From Bradyrhizobium sp. SK17 (GTDB lineage: Bacteria; Pseudomonadota; Alphaproteobacteria; Rhizobiales; Xanthobacteraceae): a stretch of DNA of 64,000 bases. Below, piece after piece: positions 52,701-59,704 of the stretch (positions are counted from its first letter, which is position 1; the number at the start of each line of letters is the position of its first letter). The notes under the pieces were generated by a model that was given only the letters and a program-made list of their open reading frames with translations, searched no databases and was not told the DNA's origin. The position numbers were made by a program, and so were the translations under genes. Where the stretch lies: NCBI RefSeq assembly GCF_002831585.1, contig NZ_CP025113.1:6277001-6341000 (forward strand), given 5' to 3'.

Positions 52701-52985
52701 GACGCGGACGAAGGTCAGCCCGTAGAACGAGGTCGAACGGATATTCTCGACGCCCGGCGTCGGATAAAGCCCGATCTCCATCGGTACGGTATAGTAGCGC
52801 TCCATTTCCTCGGCCGAGAGGCCCGGAGCCTGCGCCGTGATCTCGAGAATGACCGGTGCCGGATTGGGGTAAGCCTCGATGTTGAGTTTCTGGAACGCCA
52901 GAAAGCCGGCGCCGATGAATACGAGCAGCCCGAGCAGCACGATCGCGCGGCGCGCCAGACCAAATGTCAGAATTCCCTTGAGCAC
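49746..52985 (-). CDS. RND efflux pump of the heavy-metal (CusA/CzcA) family
   Basis: This inner-membrane proton-driven pump of 1079 residues starts at a GTG at 52985, with AGGAAGAGG upstream (VLKGILTFGLARRAIVLLGL). Two repeats of six membrane segments flank large periplasmic loops. The fourth segment reads VDFGIIVDSAVILVENV, with the two Asp and one Glu positions that define heavy-metal RND pumps. FHVLGQPNLNIKIDREKTMR and GVSVMDGILMITYYNQVLAG are further landmarks. It should pair with the fusion protein at 53048 and the outer-membrane protein at 54521. The metal or other substrate cannot be read. Confidence 0.93.
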   Translation of the reverse strand: MLKGILTFGLARRAIVLLGLLVFIGAGFLAFQKLNIEAYPNPAPVILEITAQAPGLSAEEMERYYTVPMEIGLYPTPGVENIRSTSFYGLTFVRVTFKYGIDYYAAYTQAALSLQQNVTLPQNQVPQIQQSSLTGEIFRYQIVGPPHFGLTNLRTVQDWVVLRRLFSVPGVVQVNSWGGTTKQYNVDVDLHKLDAYSITIPQIITALGNSNINVGGREITVGQQSVNIRGLGLIDSGGTDDLTQGYRTQDVENIVLTQLNGVPVTIKDVAKVAVGFVPRLGIAGRDHEDDVALSIVVMNRTLHTNDVLPKVQAVVEQMNRDGTLPPGVKLVPYYDRSTLVSVTTRTVVHNLVFGCALVFLIQWIFLGNLRSAIIVGVNIPFALFFSVIMLVLMGEDANLLSVGAVDFGIIVDSAVILVENVFRNFQQRPEQRQETLGYLADGRWGDDPTRERIGATNVWTDRLRLILASALQVDMAILFSALITVAAFVPLFTMQGVEGQIFGPMARTYAYALAGALIATFTVTPVLASYLLPDQVHEAETILVRVLRKIYEPVLHWSLAHRKTMVLVGLVFLGLIGLMGTRLGSEFLPHLEEGNLWIRVAMPPSLGLDAGTPATARLREILLTHPEVITAVTQHGRPDNGSDASPFSNVEIFAPLKPFDQWPTGYTKEKLIEELNREFTDALPGAVFNFSQYIQDNIEEAISGVKGANSVKILGPNLAVLEQLATQVQAEMEKVRGVTDLGVFHVLGQPNLNIKIDREKTMRYGLNTGDVNTVVQAALGGTQATTLLEGDRQFPVSVRLDHDYRDSLESVGDIKVGYSTASGANAYIPLRELATISLDTGASYIYHETSTRFLPIKFSVRGRDLGGTVAEAQERIAKNVALPVGYRIVWAGEFEDLELAKKRLEFVVPISLLIILVLLYGLFNSLRDSLLALAGIPFAIAGGIVALYVSGLDFSISAAIGFVSLFGVSVMDGILMITYYNQVLAGGMPRVEAMFHAATQRMRPMLMTAMSACIGLLPAAISSGIGSQVQRPLATVVVGGMLIGPIMLLVVVPALRMMFLGREGEAEGAGGAQNLAPAE

Positions 52986-53047
52986 CGCAGGCCTCTTCCT
53001 ATGTCTTCCGTCCGCGTATTGTGGGCAGCAATTCAGTGCGGGCGGCG

Positions 53048-54286
53048 CTAGCCGCCGGCCTGCCCGATCGCCAGCATGTTGCTCAGGAACAGCGCGCCAT
53101 CGGTGGCAACGAGTTCGCCCGGCTGAAGGCCTTCGAGGACCTGACGCATCCCGTCCTTCTGATCCCCAGTCTTCACGATGCGCTGCATGAAGCGCTTGCG
53201 GTCCGTCGTGACCCACACGGTCATGGTCCCGTCGCCCTCCCGGACCACGCCGCCGAGCGGCACGGCCACTGAGCGCACCGGTTCACCGGTCTTGATCGAG
53301 AAGCGCGCGAACATGCCGGAGCGCAGCTCGTGCTTCGGATTCTCGATGTCGGAGCGGATCAGCATCCGGTGCGTGTTGGGATCGACATTCGAGTTGATCG
53401 TCGAAATGTGGCCGCGGAAGACTTCGCCGGGGTATGCCATCACCTCGACCTTGACGTCCTGCCCGACATGAATCGCCGAGACGTCGCTCTCGGCGACATT
53501 GGCCAGCATCCACATGGTCGACGTGTCGGCTACCGAGAACGGCGCCGGAGCGTTGCCCGGCTGCACGAACAGCCCGGGTGCAGCGCTGCGCGCGGTGATG
53601 CGGCCGTCGATCGGGCTCTTCACCACCAGCTTCGGGTCGGCTCGCCGCTCCTTGACGATCATGTCGATCTCGGCCTCGGTCTTGCCAAAGATGCGAACGG
53701 CATCGCGCGCCGCCTTCTGCGCGCCTTCGGCCGCCTGCTGGTCCGACACCGCCTGTTCGAGGTCTTTCTGCGCGACCGCCTTGGTCTCGTAGAGCAGCTT
53801 GAGACGATTGAGCGCCCGCGTCGTCAGTTCGAGCACGCCGGCCGCCCCGATCAGGGTCGAGCTGGCCGACAGCAGGTCGGGGCTGTCGATCGTGAACAGC
53901 ACCTGGCCCTTCTTCACGTCATCGCCAACCTTGGCGAAAGCTTCGAGGATGCGTCCCTGGTACGGGGTGAAGACCTGTAGGGTCATGTCCTCATTGAAGT
54001 CGATGCTGCCGACCGCGGTCCTCTCGACCGGAAACTCCTGCTCGGTCACCGGCTCCACCTTGACCGTCGACATCTGCTTGCTGTTGAGCTCGACGCTCGG
54101 GACACCGTCGGTCGTGCCGGTCTTCACGCCCGCCGCGTCCGTCTTGGCGTTGGCGTCCGGGCTCACGAGTCCGGCCCCGGCCCGCAGCCAGTGCTGGAGA
54201 TAGTTGACGGAGTAGGCTCCTGCGAGGAAGCAGACTGCACCGGCGACCACTCTCGCGACGATCGTTCTGGACTTGGCGTTTGCCAT
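53048..54286 (-). CDS. RND efflux membrane fusion protein (CusB/CzcB type)
   Basis: This 412-residue periplasmic adaptor has an N-terminal membrane anchor (TIVARVVAGAVCFLAGAYSV), a lipoyl/barrel-sandwich domain (TPYQGRILEAFAKVGDDVKK), an alpha-helical hairpin and the second lipoyl half (VVKSPIDGRITARSAAPGLF). A beta-barrel (QDVKVEVMAYPGEVFRGHIS) and a membrane-proximal part complete it. The ATG at 54286 has no good ribosome site, so the exact start is uncertain. The pump gene follows after 62 bp. No His-rich metal-binding N terminus is seen, unlike several CzcB proteins. Confidence 0.92.
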   Translation of the reverse strand: MANAKSRTIVARVVAGAVCFLAGAYSVNYLQHWLRAGAGLVSPDANAKTDAAGVKTGTTDGVPSVELNSKQMSTVKVEPVTEQEFPVERTAVGSIDFNEDMTLQVFTPYQGRILEAFAKVGDDVKKGQVLFTIDSPDLLSASSTLIGAAGVLELTTRALNRLKLLYETKAVAQKDLEQAVSDQQAAEGAQKAARDAVRIFGKTEAEIDMIVKERRADPKLVVKSPIDGRITARSAAPGLFVQPGNAPAPFSVADTSTMWMLANVAESDVSAIHVGQDVKVEVMAYPGEVFRGHISTINSNVDPNTHRMLIRSDIENPKHELRSGMFARFSIKTGEPVRSVAVPLGGVVREGDGTMTVWVTTDRKRFMQRIVKTGDQKDGMRQVLEGLQPGELVATDGALFLSNMLAIGQAGG

Positions 54287-54330
54287 CGGCGTGACCCATC
54301 TGTCCGCGGCACCGGTGCGCGGCCTGTTCG

Positions 54331-54369
54331 GAAATGCCGCCAACAATGCCTCGCCGCTTCCGGCATTTC
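54331..54369. repeat. Inverted repeat in the efflux divergent promoter
   Basis: GAAATGCCG (54331-54339) and CGGCATTTC (54361-54369) are perfect 9-bp arms with a 21-bp spacer, about three helical turns centre to centre. They lie between the fusion-protein gene (minus) and the outer-membrane gene (plus). A bound dimer or looped pair of regulators is possible. On the minus strand it could also fold as a leader hairpin. Confidence 0.5.
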
Positions 54370-54520
54370 ACTGTGACGAATCCCAATTGCAGGCCGTGAC
54401 AAGTCGCAGTTTCGCGCAGAACCAACTGCTCTAGCGTTCGGGCCTCGTTGACTCATGCGAGTGAAGCGGCGGCGGCATCACCATGGCTGCCATCGCCTGC
54501 TCGGGGCGATCGGGGTTGCA

Positions 54521-56098
54521 ATGCTGAACTATCGTTGTCTGGTCGCCGCGCCGTTCGCGGCAATGATGTTGTCCGGCTGCGCGGTCGGCCCCAACTTCGT
54601 GTCACCGCCGGCGCCGGACGTCGCGCGCTACACGCGCGAACCGCTGACGTCGCCCCACCCTGCCGCCGAACCGCCGCACGTCGCCTCCCAGCGCTTCATT
54701 CCGGGCGCCGACATTCCGACACGGTGGTGGGCGACCTTCCGCTCCAGGCCACTCAACGAGCTGATCCGCCTCTCCGTCAACCACAATCCGACCTTGCAGG
54801 CGGCGGAGGCCGCGATACGGGTCGCGAACTACAACGCGCTGGCGCAGCGCGGCCTGTTCTTTCCGCAGGCCGGCATCAACTACACACCGTCCGACGCGTT
54901 GCAGTCGAACAACATGACGTCGGATCCGTCGAGCCAGACGCGCCTCACCCTGCATACCGCCCAGCTCAACATCAGCTTTGTCCCCGACGTCTGGGGCGCA
55001 AATATCCGCGCCGTCGAGAATCTCGACGCGCTCACCGAACAGGCTCAATTCCAGCTCGAGGCCGCCCATCTTGCGCTAACCGCGAACGTCGTCACCGCTG
55101 CGATCCAGGAGGCGTCGCTGCGGGGCCAGATCGTCGGGACCGAACGCATCATCAAGATCGAGCGCGAGATCCTGGACCTGCTGCAAAAGCAGCTCGGTGC
55201 CGGTCAGGCCGCGATGACCGATGTGCTGGCGCAGCAGGCGGCGTTGGCGCAGGTCGAGCAGACCTTGCCGCCCCTCAAGAAGCAGCTCGCGATCCAACGC
55301 GACCTGCTCACCGCACTTGCCGGGCAATTCTCGGCCGACGAGATCTTGCAGAAGTTCGACCTGAAGCAACTCGCGCTGCCGCGCAATCTGCCGGTCAGCC
55401 TGCCCGGGGCGCTGATCAGGCAGCGCCCGGACGTCAGGGCGGCCGAAGCCTTCATGCATTCGGCGAGCGCGCAAGTCGGGGTTGCGGTCGCCGCGCGACT
55501 GCCCAATTTCACGATCACGGCCAACCCGGGCAGCGCGGCGACCACGCTTGCCGGGCTCGTCACCCCGGGGACCTATTTCTACACGGTGGCGGCAAGCGCA
55601 ACGCAGCCGATCTTCGACGGGTTCACCCTGTACCACAAGCAGAAGGCAGCCGAGGCGGCGCTCGACCAGGCCGACGCGCTGTACCGCCAGGCGGTGATCA
55701 CCGCGATCCAGAATGTCGCCGACGCCCTGCGCAGCCTGCAAGCCGACACCCCGGCGGTCCAGGCCGCGATCAAGGCTGAACTCGCCGCCAAGGACAGTCT
55801 CGAGCTGATCCAGAAACAGCTCGTGACCGGCCTGATCAACCAGGCGACGCTGCTGACTGCCCAGCAGGTCTATCTCAACGCGGTGATCACGCGCGTGCAG
55901 GCCGAGGCCACCCGGCTTTCCGATGTCGCCGCACTGTTCATGGCGCTCGGCGGCGCCTGGCCGAACAATTGTCCAACCCCGGACTGGCGTGCCTGCATCT
56001 TCGACGAGGCCGAGGCGCAAGGCGACAAGCGTGTCCCCGACGGGGGTGACGACTTCCACAAGCGCGCCGCTGCCGCCCCCGCGTCGGGCGTACTATGA
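54521..56098 (+). CDS. NodT-family outer-membrane efflux lipoprotein
   Basis: This TolC-like protein of 525 residues has a lipoprotein signal: from the ATG at 54521, MLNYRCLVAAPFAAMMLSGC, with lipid-acceptor Cys in LSGC. Two OEP repeats follow, with periplasmic helices (IREASL-type around AAIQEASLRGQIVGTERIIK, and ALIRQRPDVRAAEAFMHSAS) and outer-membrane strands. It would form the exit duct for the divergent RND pump. The last 50 residues (CPTPDWRACIFDEAEAQGDK) extend past the core. The OMP gene is split from its pump genes by direction, which implies separate control. Confidence 0.9.
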   Translation: MLNYRCLVAAPFAAMMLSGCAVGPNFVSPPAPDVARYTREPLTSPHPAAEPPHVASQRFIPGADIPTRWWATFRSRPLNELIRLSVNHNPTLQAAEAAIRVANYNALAQRGLFFPQAGINYTPSDALQSNNMTSDPSSQTRLTLHTAQLNISFVPDVWGANIRAVENLDALTEQAQFQLEAAHLALTANVVTAAIQEASLRGQIVGTERIIKIEREILDLLQKQLGAGQAAMTDVLAQQAALAQVEQTLPPLKKQLAIQRDLLTALAGQFSADEILQKFDLKQLALPRNLPVSLPGALIRQRPDVRAAEAFMHSASAQVGVAVAARLPNFTITANPGSAATTLAGLVTPGTYFYTVAASATQPIFDGFTLYHKQKAAEAALDQADALYRQAVITAIQNVADALRSLQADTPAVQAAIKAELAAKDSLELIQKQLVTGLINQATLLTAQQVYLNAVITRVQAEATRLSDVAALFMALGGAWPNNCPTPDWRACIFDEAEAQGDKRVPDGGDDFHKRAAAAPASGVL

Positions 56099-56148
56099 AT
56101 GCCCCTCCGACGCGCCCAAGAGCATGCCGTTCATTCACGGTTTTCCAT

Positions 56149-56847
56149 CTACGTCTTGCGGCTCTCCGCCTCCGTCGTCATTCGGAGGAACAGGCTGACG
56201 CAAGCCAGCGCCGGTGGAAGCACGAAGCACCAGACGCCGAACCGCGCATAGAGCAAAGCCGCTGACGCGCAACCGAGGGCGAAGGCAACGATGTTGGTCG
56301 ACATCCGGGCAAGCCGGGCGCCGGGCGTCCCGGTCTCGGGCTTCGGTCCCTGCAACATGTCGGCGAGATCGATCATGATCTGGGTCGTCGTTCCCGTCAT
56401 CAGCGTCGACGGCGGCGCACTGGCCAGATGAATCCGGTGCGCGGCATTCTGGATCGCCATGGCAGCGACCAGCACCATGCCGGTGACGACGGCCGGGATG
56501 GCATCGCCGTTGGTGAACGGACCAAAATGGATCGCCAGCGCGGCGCCAATCACCAGGAACGCGAACTTCACGCCGAGAATGATCTTCAGGGCCGGTAACT
56601 GGCGCCGGATCAGCGCGGTGCTGAGCAGCCGCGCCAGAATCACAACAAGGCAGAACACCGGCAGCGCCAGCAGCTTGGCTACGGCGCCGGACGTGCCGAG
56701 CACCAGCGACGCGCCAAGCGTGACGAAGTTGCCGGTGACGTGGGCGGTGAACAACCCCTGCAAAGCGAGGAAGCCCGCAGTGTCGACATAGCCCGCGTTG
56801 AGGCTCAGCACCAACGGCAGTAGCGGTCGAAACAAGTCTCGGGTCAT
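56149..56847 (-). CDS. DUF1275 (YoaK-like) membrane protein
   Basis: This 232-residue protein has six or seven hydrophobic segments and the family start LSLNAGYVDTAGFLALQGLF, then TAHVTGNFVTLGASL. TGTTTQIMIDLADMLQG is a second conserved block. DUF1275 proteins are of unknown function, possibly small-molecule transporters. I use the ATG at 56847; a GTG at 56856 lies directly against the preceding stop. It follows the alginate-export-type porin gene by 9 bp, so the two are co-transcribed. Confidence 0.87.
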   Translation of the reverse strand: MTRDLFRPLLPLVLSLNAGYVDTAGFLALQGLFTAHVTGNFVTLGASLVLGTSGAVAKLLALPVFCLVVILARLLSTALIRRQLPALKIILGVKFAFLVIGAALAIHFGPFTNGDAIPAVVTGMVLVAAMAIQNAAHRIHLASAPPSTLMTGTTTQIMIDLADMLQGPKPETGTPGARLARMSTNIVAFALGCASAALLYARFGVWCFVLPPALACVSLFLRMTTEAESRKT

Positions 56848-56856
56848 GCGTCCCAC

Positions 56857-58266
56857 TCAAAGTGCATATTTGAGCTCGATACCAAGATAGTCGCTGTCAT
56901 GACCACCGGCGCGCAGGATGGTGTCGCCGACCTTATAGTGCACCGCCTCGATCGCTCCGGTGAGATGCGCGTCGAATTGATAATCGACCCGCAGTTGGGC
57001 GTACACGCCGGACCACGCCGAACCCGTGCCCGCCGTATTCGCCACGGGGATATTCGGTTGCACATAGATCGCATCCGCCGTCGTTTCGCGCCACTGCAAT
57101 CCAGCCGCCGCCATGATGGACAGACCTTGAATGGGCTTCACGGTCAGCGACGGCTTCAGATGGATCAAATTGGTATAACCGGTGAAACCGGCCAGCGTGA
57201 AGTAGTAGCCGTTGGGAAACAGCGGATTGAACGTACCGATCACGTTGTCGCCGGGATGATGGTCTCCGGAGGCGGCATCGAACTGGAGACCAATCCGCGG
57301 CTGCCAACTGGTCTGCTCGAACGTATAGCCGGCCCGGGCCCCGACGCCCCAGGCCCGGATGTCCTTGGCGCCGACCGTGCCGAGCTGGCCCATCGCCTCG
57401 AGATCCCAGTCGAGCTGCTGCCATTTTCCGGCAAAGCGGCCATCGAACACGTGCCGTTTCTCGTCACCGCTGGCGTCGAGGAAGCGAACATTGTCGCGCC
57501 CGTAGTAGGAATAATAGGCCGACAGTTCGTCCTTCCCGAACACCAACCGCTCGACGCGCAGCGTGTGGAAACGGAAATGGCTGTTCGAGGTGTCGTCGAA
57601 CGGCTGGATGTTGTTGTACTGGACCGGCTGGCTGACGAACCCGATGAAGCGCCACGATCCCGTCTCCCAGTCCGCCCAGGCGGCATCGAATGACTGGCGG
57701 ACGTTCGGTCCGTCCCGCGACGAGACGAAGCGCTGCAAGTCGAAGGCGAAGTCCTGGCGCCCGACTCGCGCCTTGAAGGTCCCGGCTTCGGTCGCATTCA
57801 CATAGGCGAGGAACGCCAACCGCAGATCGAGCGGGTTCTGGTCGACCGGCGAGATGACGTTCTTGTCGAAGGCACGCGCATCCTCGAGCTGCACGAACAT
57901 CTGCCAGTGCTCGTCGAAATGAACGTCGACGTGGAATTGCAGCCGCTGCAGAAGATAGTTGTCGGCCTTGTTGCCCGAGGTGCCGAACGCCTGCGCGTCG
58001 ACATGCTCGAATCGTTCGCGCAGCGTCAGGCCCAGTGAAATGAAACTCTTCGGATCCCAGGGCGACAGCGGGATGTATTTGATCGGGTCGAACACGTCGG
58101 TTCGCAGTGCGGGATTGGCCAGCACCGACCAATCCTCCTGCCAGCGGTTCATCTCGATCGCTGGTCGCGCCGGCGCGGCGTCCTCGGCGACGGCCGGGCT
58201 GGCGAGAAGACAGCCAGCCAACCCCAGCGCGACATAGCTGCCGCTGATCGTCCTCCCCCTCACCAT
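56857..58266 (-). CDS. Alginate-export-type outer-membrane porin
   Basis: This protein of about 470 residues has a signal peptide (ISGSYVALGLAGCLLASPAVA region, cleaved before EDAAPA) and a beta-barrel of the AlgE/alginate_exp family (PF13372). Evidence is SLGLTLRERFEHVDAQAFGT, ARVGRQDFAFDLQRFVSSRD and alternating strands up to the terminal LGIELKYAL with a final Leu. In this family many members are general or substrate-specific porins rather than alginate exporters. No other alginate genes are in the window. The ATG at 58266 and a GTG at 58272 are both possible. Confidence 0.85.
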   Translation of the reverse strand: MVRGRTISGSYVALGLAGCLLASPAVAEDAAPARPAIEMNRWQEDWSVLANPALRTDVFDPIKYIPLSPWDPKSFISLGLTLRERFEHVDAQAFGTSGNKADNYLLQRLQFHVDVHFDEHWQMFVQLEDARAFDKNVISPVDQNPLDLRLAFLAYVNATEAGTFKARVGRQDFAFDLQRFVSSRDGPNVRQSFDAAWADWETGSWRFIGFVSQPVQYNNIQPFDDTSNSHFRFHTLRVERLVFGKDELSAYYSYYGRDNVRFLDASGDEKRHVFDGRFAGKWQQLDWDLEAMGQLGTVGAKDIRAWGVGARAGYTFEQTSWQPRIGLQFDAASGDHHPGDNVIGTFNPLFPNGYYFTLAGFTGYTNLIHLKPSLTVKPIQGLSIMAAAGLQWRETTADAIYVQPNIPVANTAGTGSAWSGVYAQLRVDYQFDAHLTGAIEAVHYKVGDTILRAGGHDSDYLGIELKYAL

Positions 58267-58339
58267 CGGCACGCCCGGGTCATCTGTCTCACCGCAAGCC
58301 TGGCGGCTTGCCCCCCGCTACACGGTAGCACGAAGCCCG

Positions 58340-59239
58340 CTACTTTGCGGCGGCGTGGATCTCGGCGACATAGCCGCCCGGAAAGCTGACCATGACCGAT
58401 CGCCGATGATCCGAAACATACGGTTCGACCAGAACCGTCGCGCCGGAAGCCTTTGCTTTGCCGATGACAGCGTCGAGATCCGAGACCTCATAACCGGTCA
58501 TCTCGCGGCCATAGGGATAAGGGAGGTGTCCATCGGTGACGATCACGGTCATCTTCCCGAACACGGACTCGAGGCGGATGCGGCGGTAGGTCTCGTTCGG
58601 GCGTCCGATCTCCGTCGCTGAAGCCTTCTTGTCGTCCGATACGATCTTGCCGCGCGAGAATCGCAGGAAGCTGCCGACGAATGCGTCGGCGCGGTCGGGC
58701 GAGACATAGACCCGGTTTTCCGGCACGGTCTGGAATGCGGCGTAGTTCGGCTTGGTCGTATGCCAGTAGAGCTGCATGTTGACGCCGCCCGGCCACTGGA
58801 TCACGACGTCGCGCCCGATCGGGTCGGGAAAGGTCGCGACCAGCACGTCGGCCCCCGCCGCCCGCGCCGCCTTCACTGCGGCATCGATGTCGGTGACGAG
58901 ATATCCGGTCCGCTCGGCCCCGAACGGATAGGGTATCGGGGTTTTGAACCCGAACAATGAGACGGTCCCGACCGGTGTCTGCAACAGCTGCGACGTCGTG
59001 CTGCTCGGCGTCGGCGTGACCGTCGCGACCACCTGCTTGGTGCTCTGGCCCCCGAAGGTCGCCAGGAAGCTCGCCACGAATTTGTCGACGTCGTCGGGCG
59101 CGACATAGACATGGGTGGTGTCGTATTGCGGCCCGACTCCATAGACCGTGTGCGGAGCCGGTTCGCGCGCGAACGCGACCTGCGGCAGCGACAGGGATGC
59201 GGCGAACAGCAGTGCTGCGAACGTTCTGGACGAAATCAC
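58340..59239 (-). CDS. Secreted VOC-superfamily (glyoxalase-like) protein, two domains
   Basis: This 299-residue protein starts at a GTG at 59239, with GAGGAGA upstream, giving a signal peptide VISSRTFAALLFAASLSLPQ (cleaved after AFA). Two VOC modules follow, at about 37-165 (YDTTHVYVAPDDVDKFVASF to MQLYWHT) and 170-299 (NRVYVSPDRADAFVGSFLRF to VSFPGGYVAEIHAAAK). VOC proteins bind a metal through His and Glu residues. Here His at TTHVYV and Glu at VAEIH are candidates. The periplasmic location is unusual for the superfamily. It is the last gene of the minus-strand hydrolase operon. Confidence 0.85.
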   Translation of the reverse strand: MISSRTFAALLFAASLSLPQVAFAREPAPHTVYGVGPQYDTTHVYVAPDDVDKFVASFLATFGGQSTKQVVATVTPTPSSTTSQLLQTPVGTVSLFGFKTPIPYPFGAERTGYLVTDIDAAVKAARAAGADVLVATFPDPIGRDVVIQWPGGVNMQLYWHTTKPNYAAFQTVPENRVYVSPDRADAFVGSFLRFSRGKIVSDDKKASATEIGRPNETYRRIRLESVFGKMTVIVTDGHLPYPYGREMTGYEVSDLDAVIGKAKASGATVLVEPYVSDHRRSVMVSFPGGYVAEIHAAAK

Positions 59240-59277
59240 GGGACATCTCCTCGAGGCAGTGTAGAGATCGGATCGGC

Positions 59278-59703
59278 TCACGCCGGCTTGTCCTTGACAG
59301 CGGTCATCGCGACCAGGACCAATCCGGCGATGAGACCAAGATGCTCGAAGAACGCGTTGAGCGCCATGAAATGCTCTCGGCCCTGCAAGGCCCAGAAATT
59401 ATTGGCGGTCAGCATCGCGATCCACGTCAGCACGCCAAGGCCACCCGCGCCGAACCAGACCCAGCGCCCGGCCACCACCAGCGCCGAGCCGCCGAGTTCG
59501 ACGATGATGGCAAGGGCCGCCCAGAGCCAGCCGGGACGTAGCCCGAAATGCTCCTGCTCGGCGATCGCGCCCGCGAAATCGAACAGCTTGGTGAAGCCGC
59601 CGATCAGATAGGCCGACACCAGCGCAAGCCGGACCGCAGGCCATAGCCCCGGCCACGCCAGGATGCCGCGGATCAGCGACGGCGTATCGGCGCGAGCGGA
59701 CAT
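59278..59703 (-). CDS. DoxX-like membrane protein
   Basis: This 141-residue protein has four hydrophobic segments typical of DoxX/DoxD (VRLALVSAYLIGGFTKLFDF, WLWAALAIIVELGGSALVVA, GLGVLTWIAMLTANNFW, LGLIAGLVLVAMTAV). The start at the ATG at 59703 leaves a single base before the stop of the amidohydrolase. DoxX proteins are linked to quinone or redox chemistry and stress. Its role in this operon is unknown. Confidence 0.85.
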   Translation of the reverse strand: MSARADTPSLIRGILAWPGLWPAVRLALVSAYLIGGFTKLFDFAGAIAEQEHFGLRPGWLWAALAIIVELGGSALVVAGRWVWFGAGGLGVLTWIAMLTANNFWALQGREHFMALNAFFEHLGLIAGLVLVAMTAVKDKPA

Positions 59704-59704
59704 A

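Noticed and set aside
49998..53051. A 1017-codon plus-strand frame opposite the RND pump
   Set aside because: It is the complement of a well-conserved pump gene and has the acidic/Arg-rich composition of an antisense shadow.
56857..58266. Evidence for alginate biosynthesis in this organism from the alginate-export-type protein
   Set aside because: No alginate polymerase or modification genes are present, and many proteins of this family are ordinary porins.
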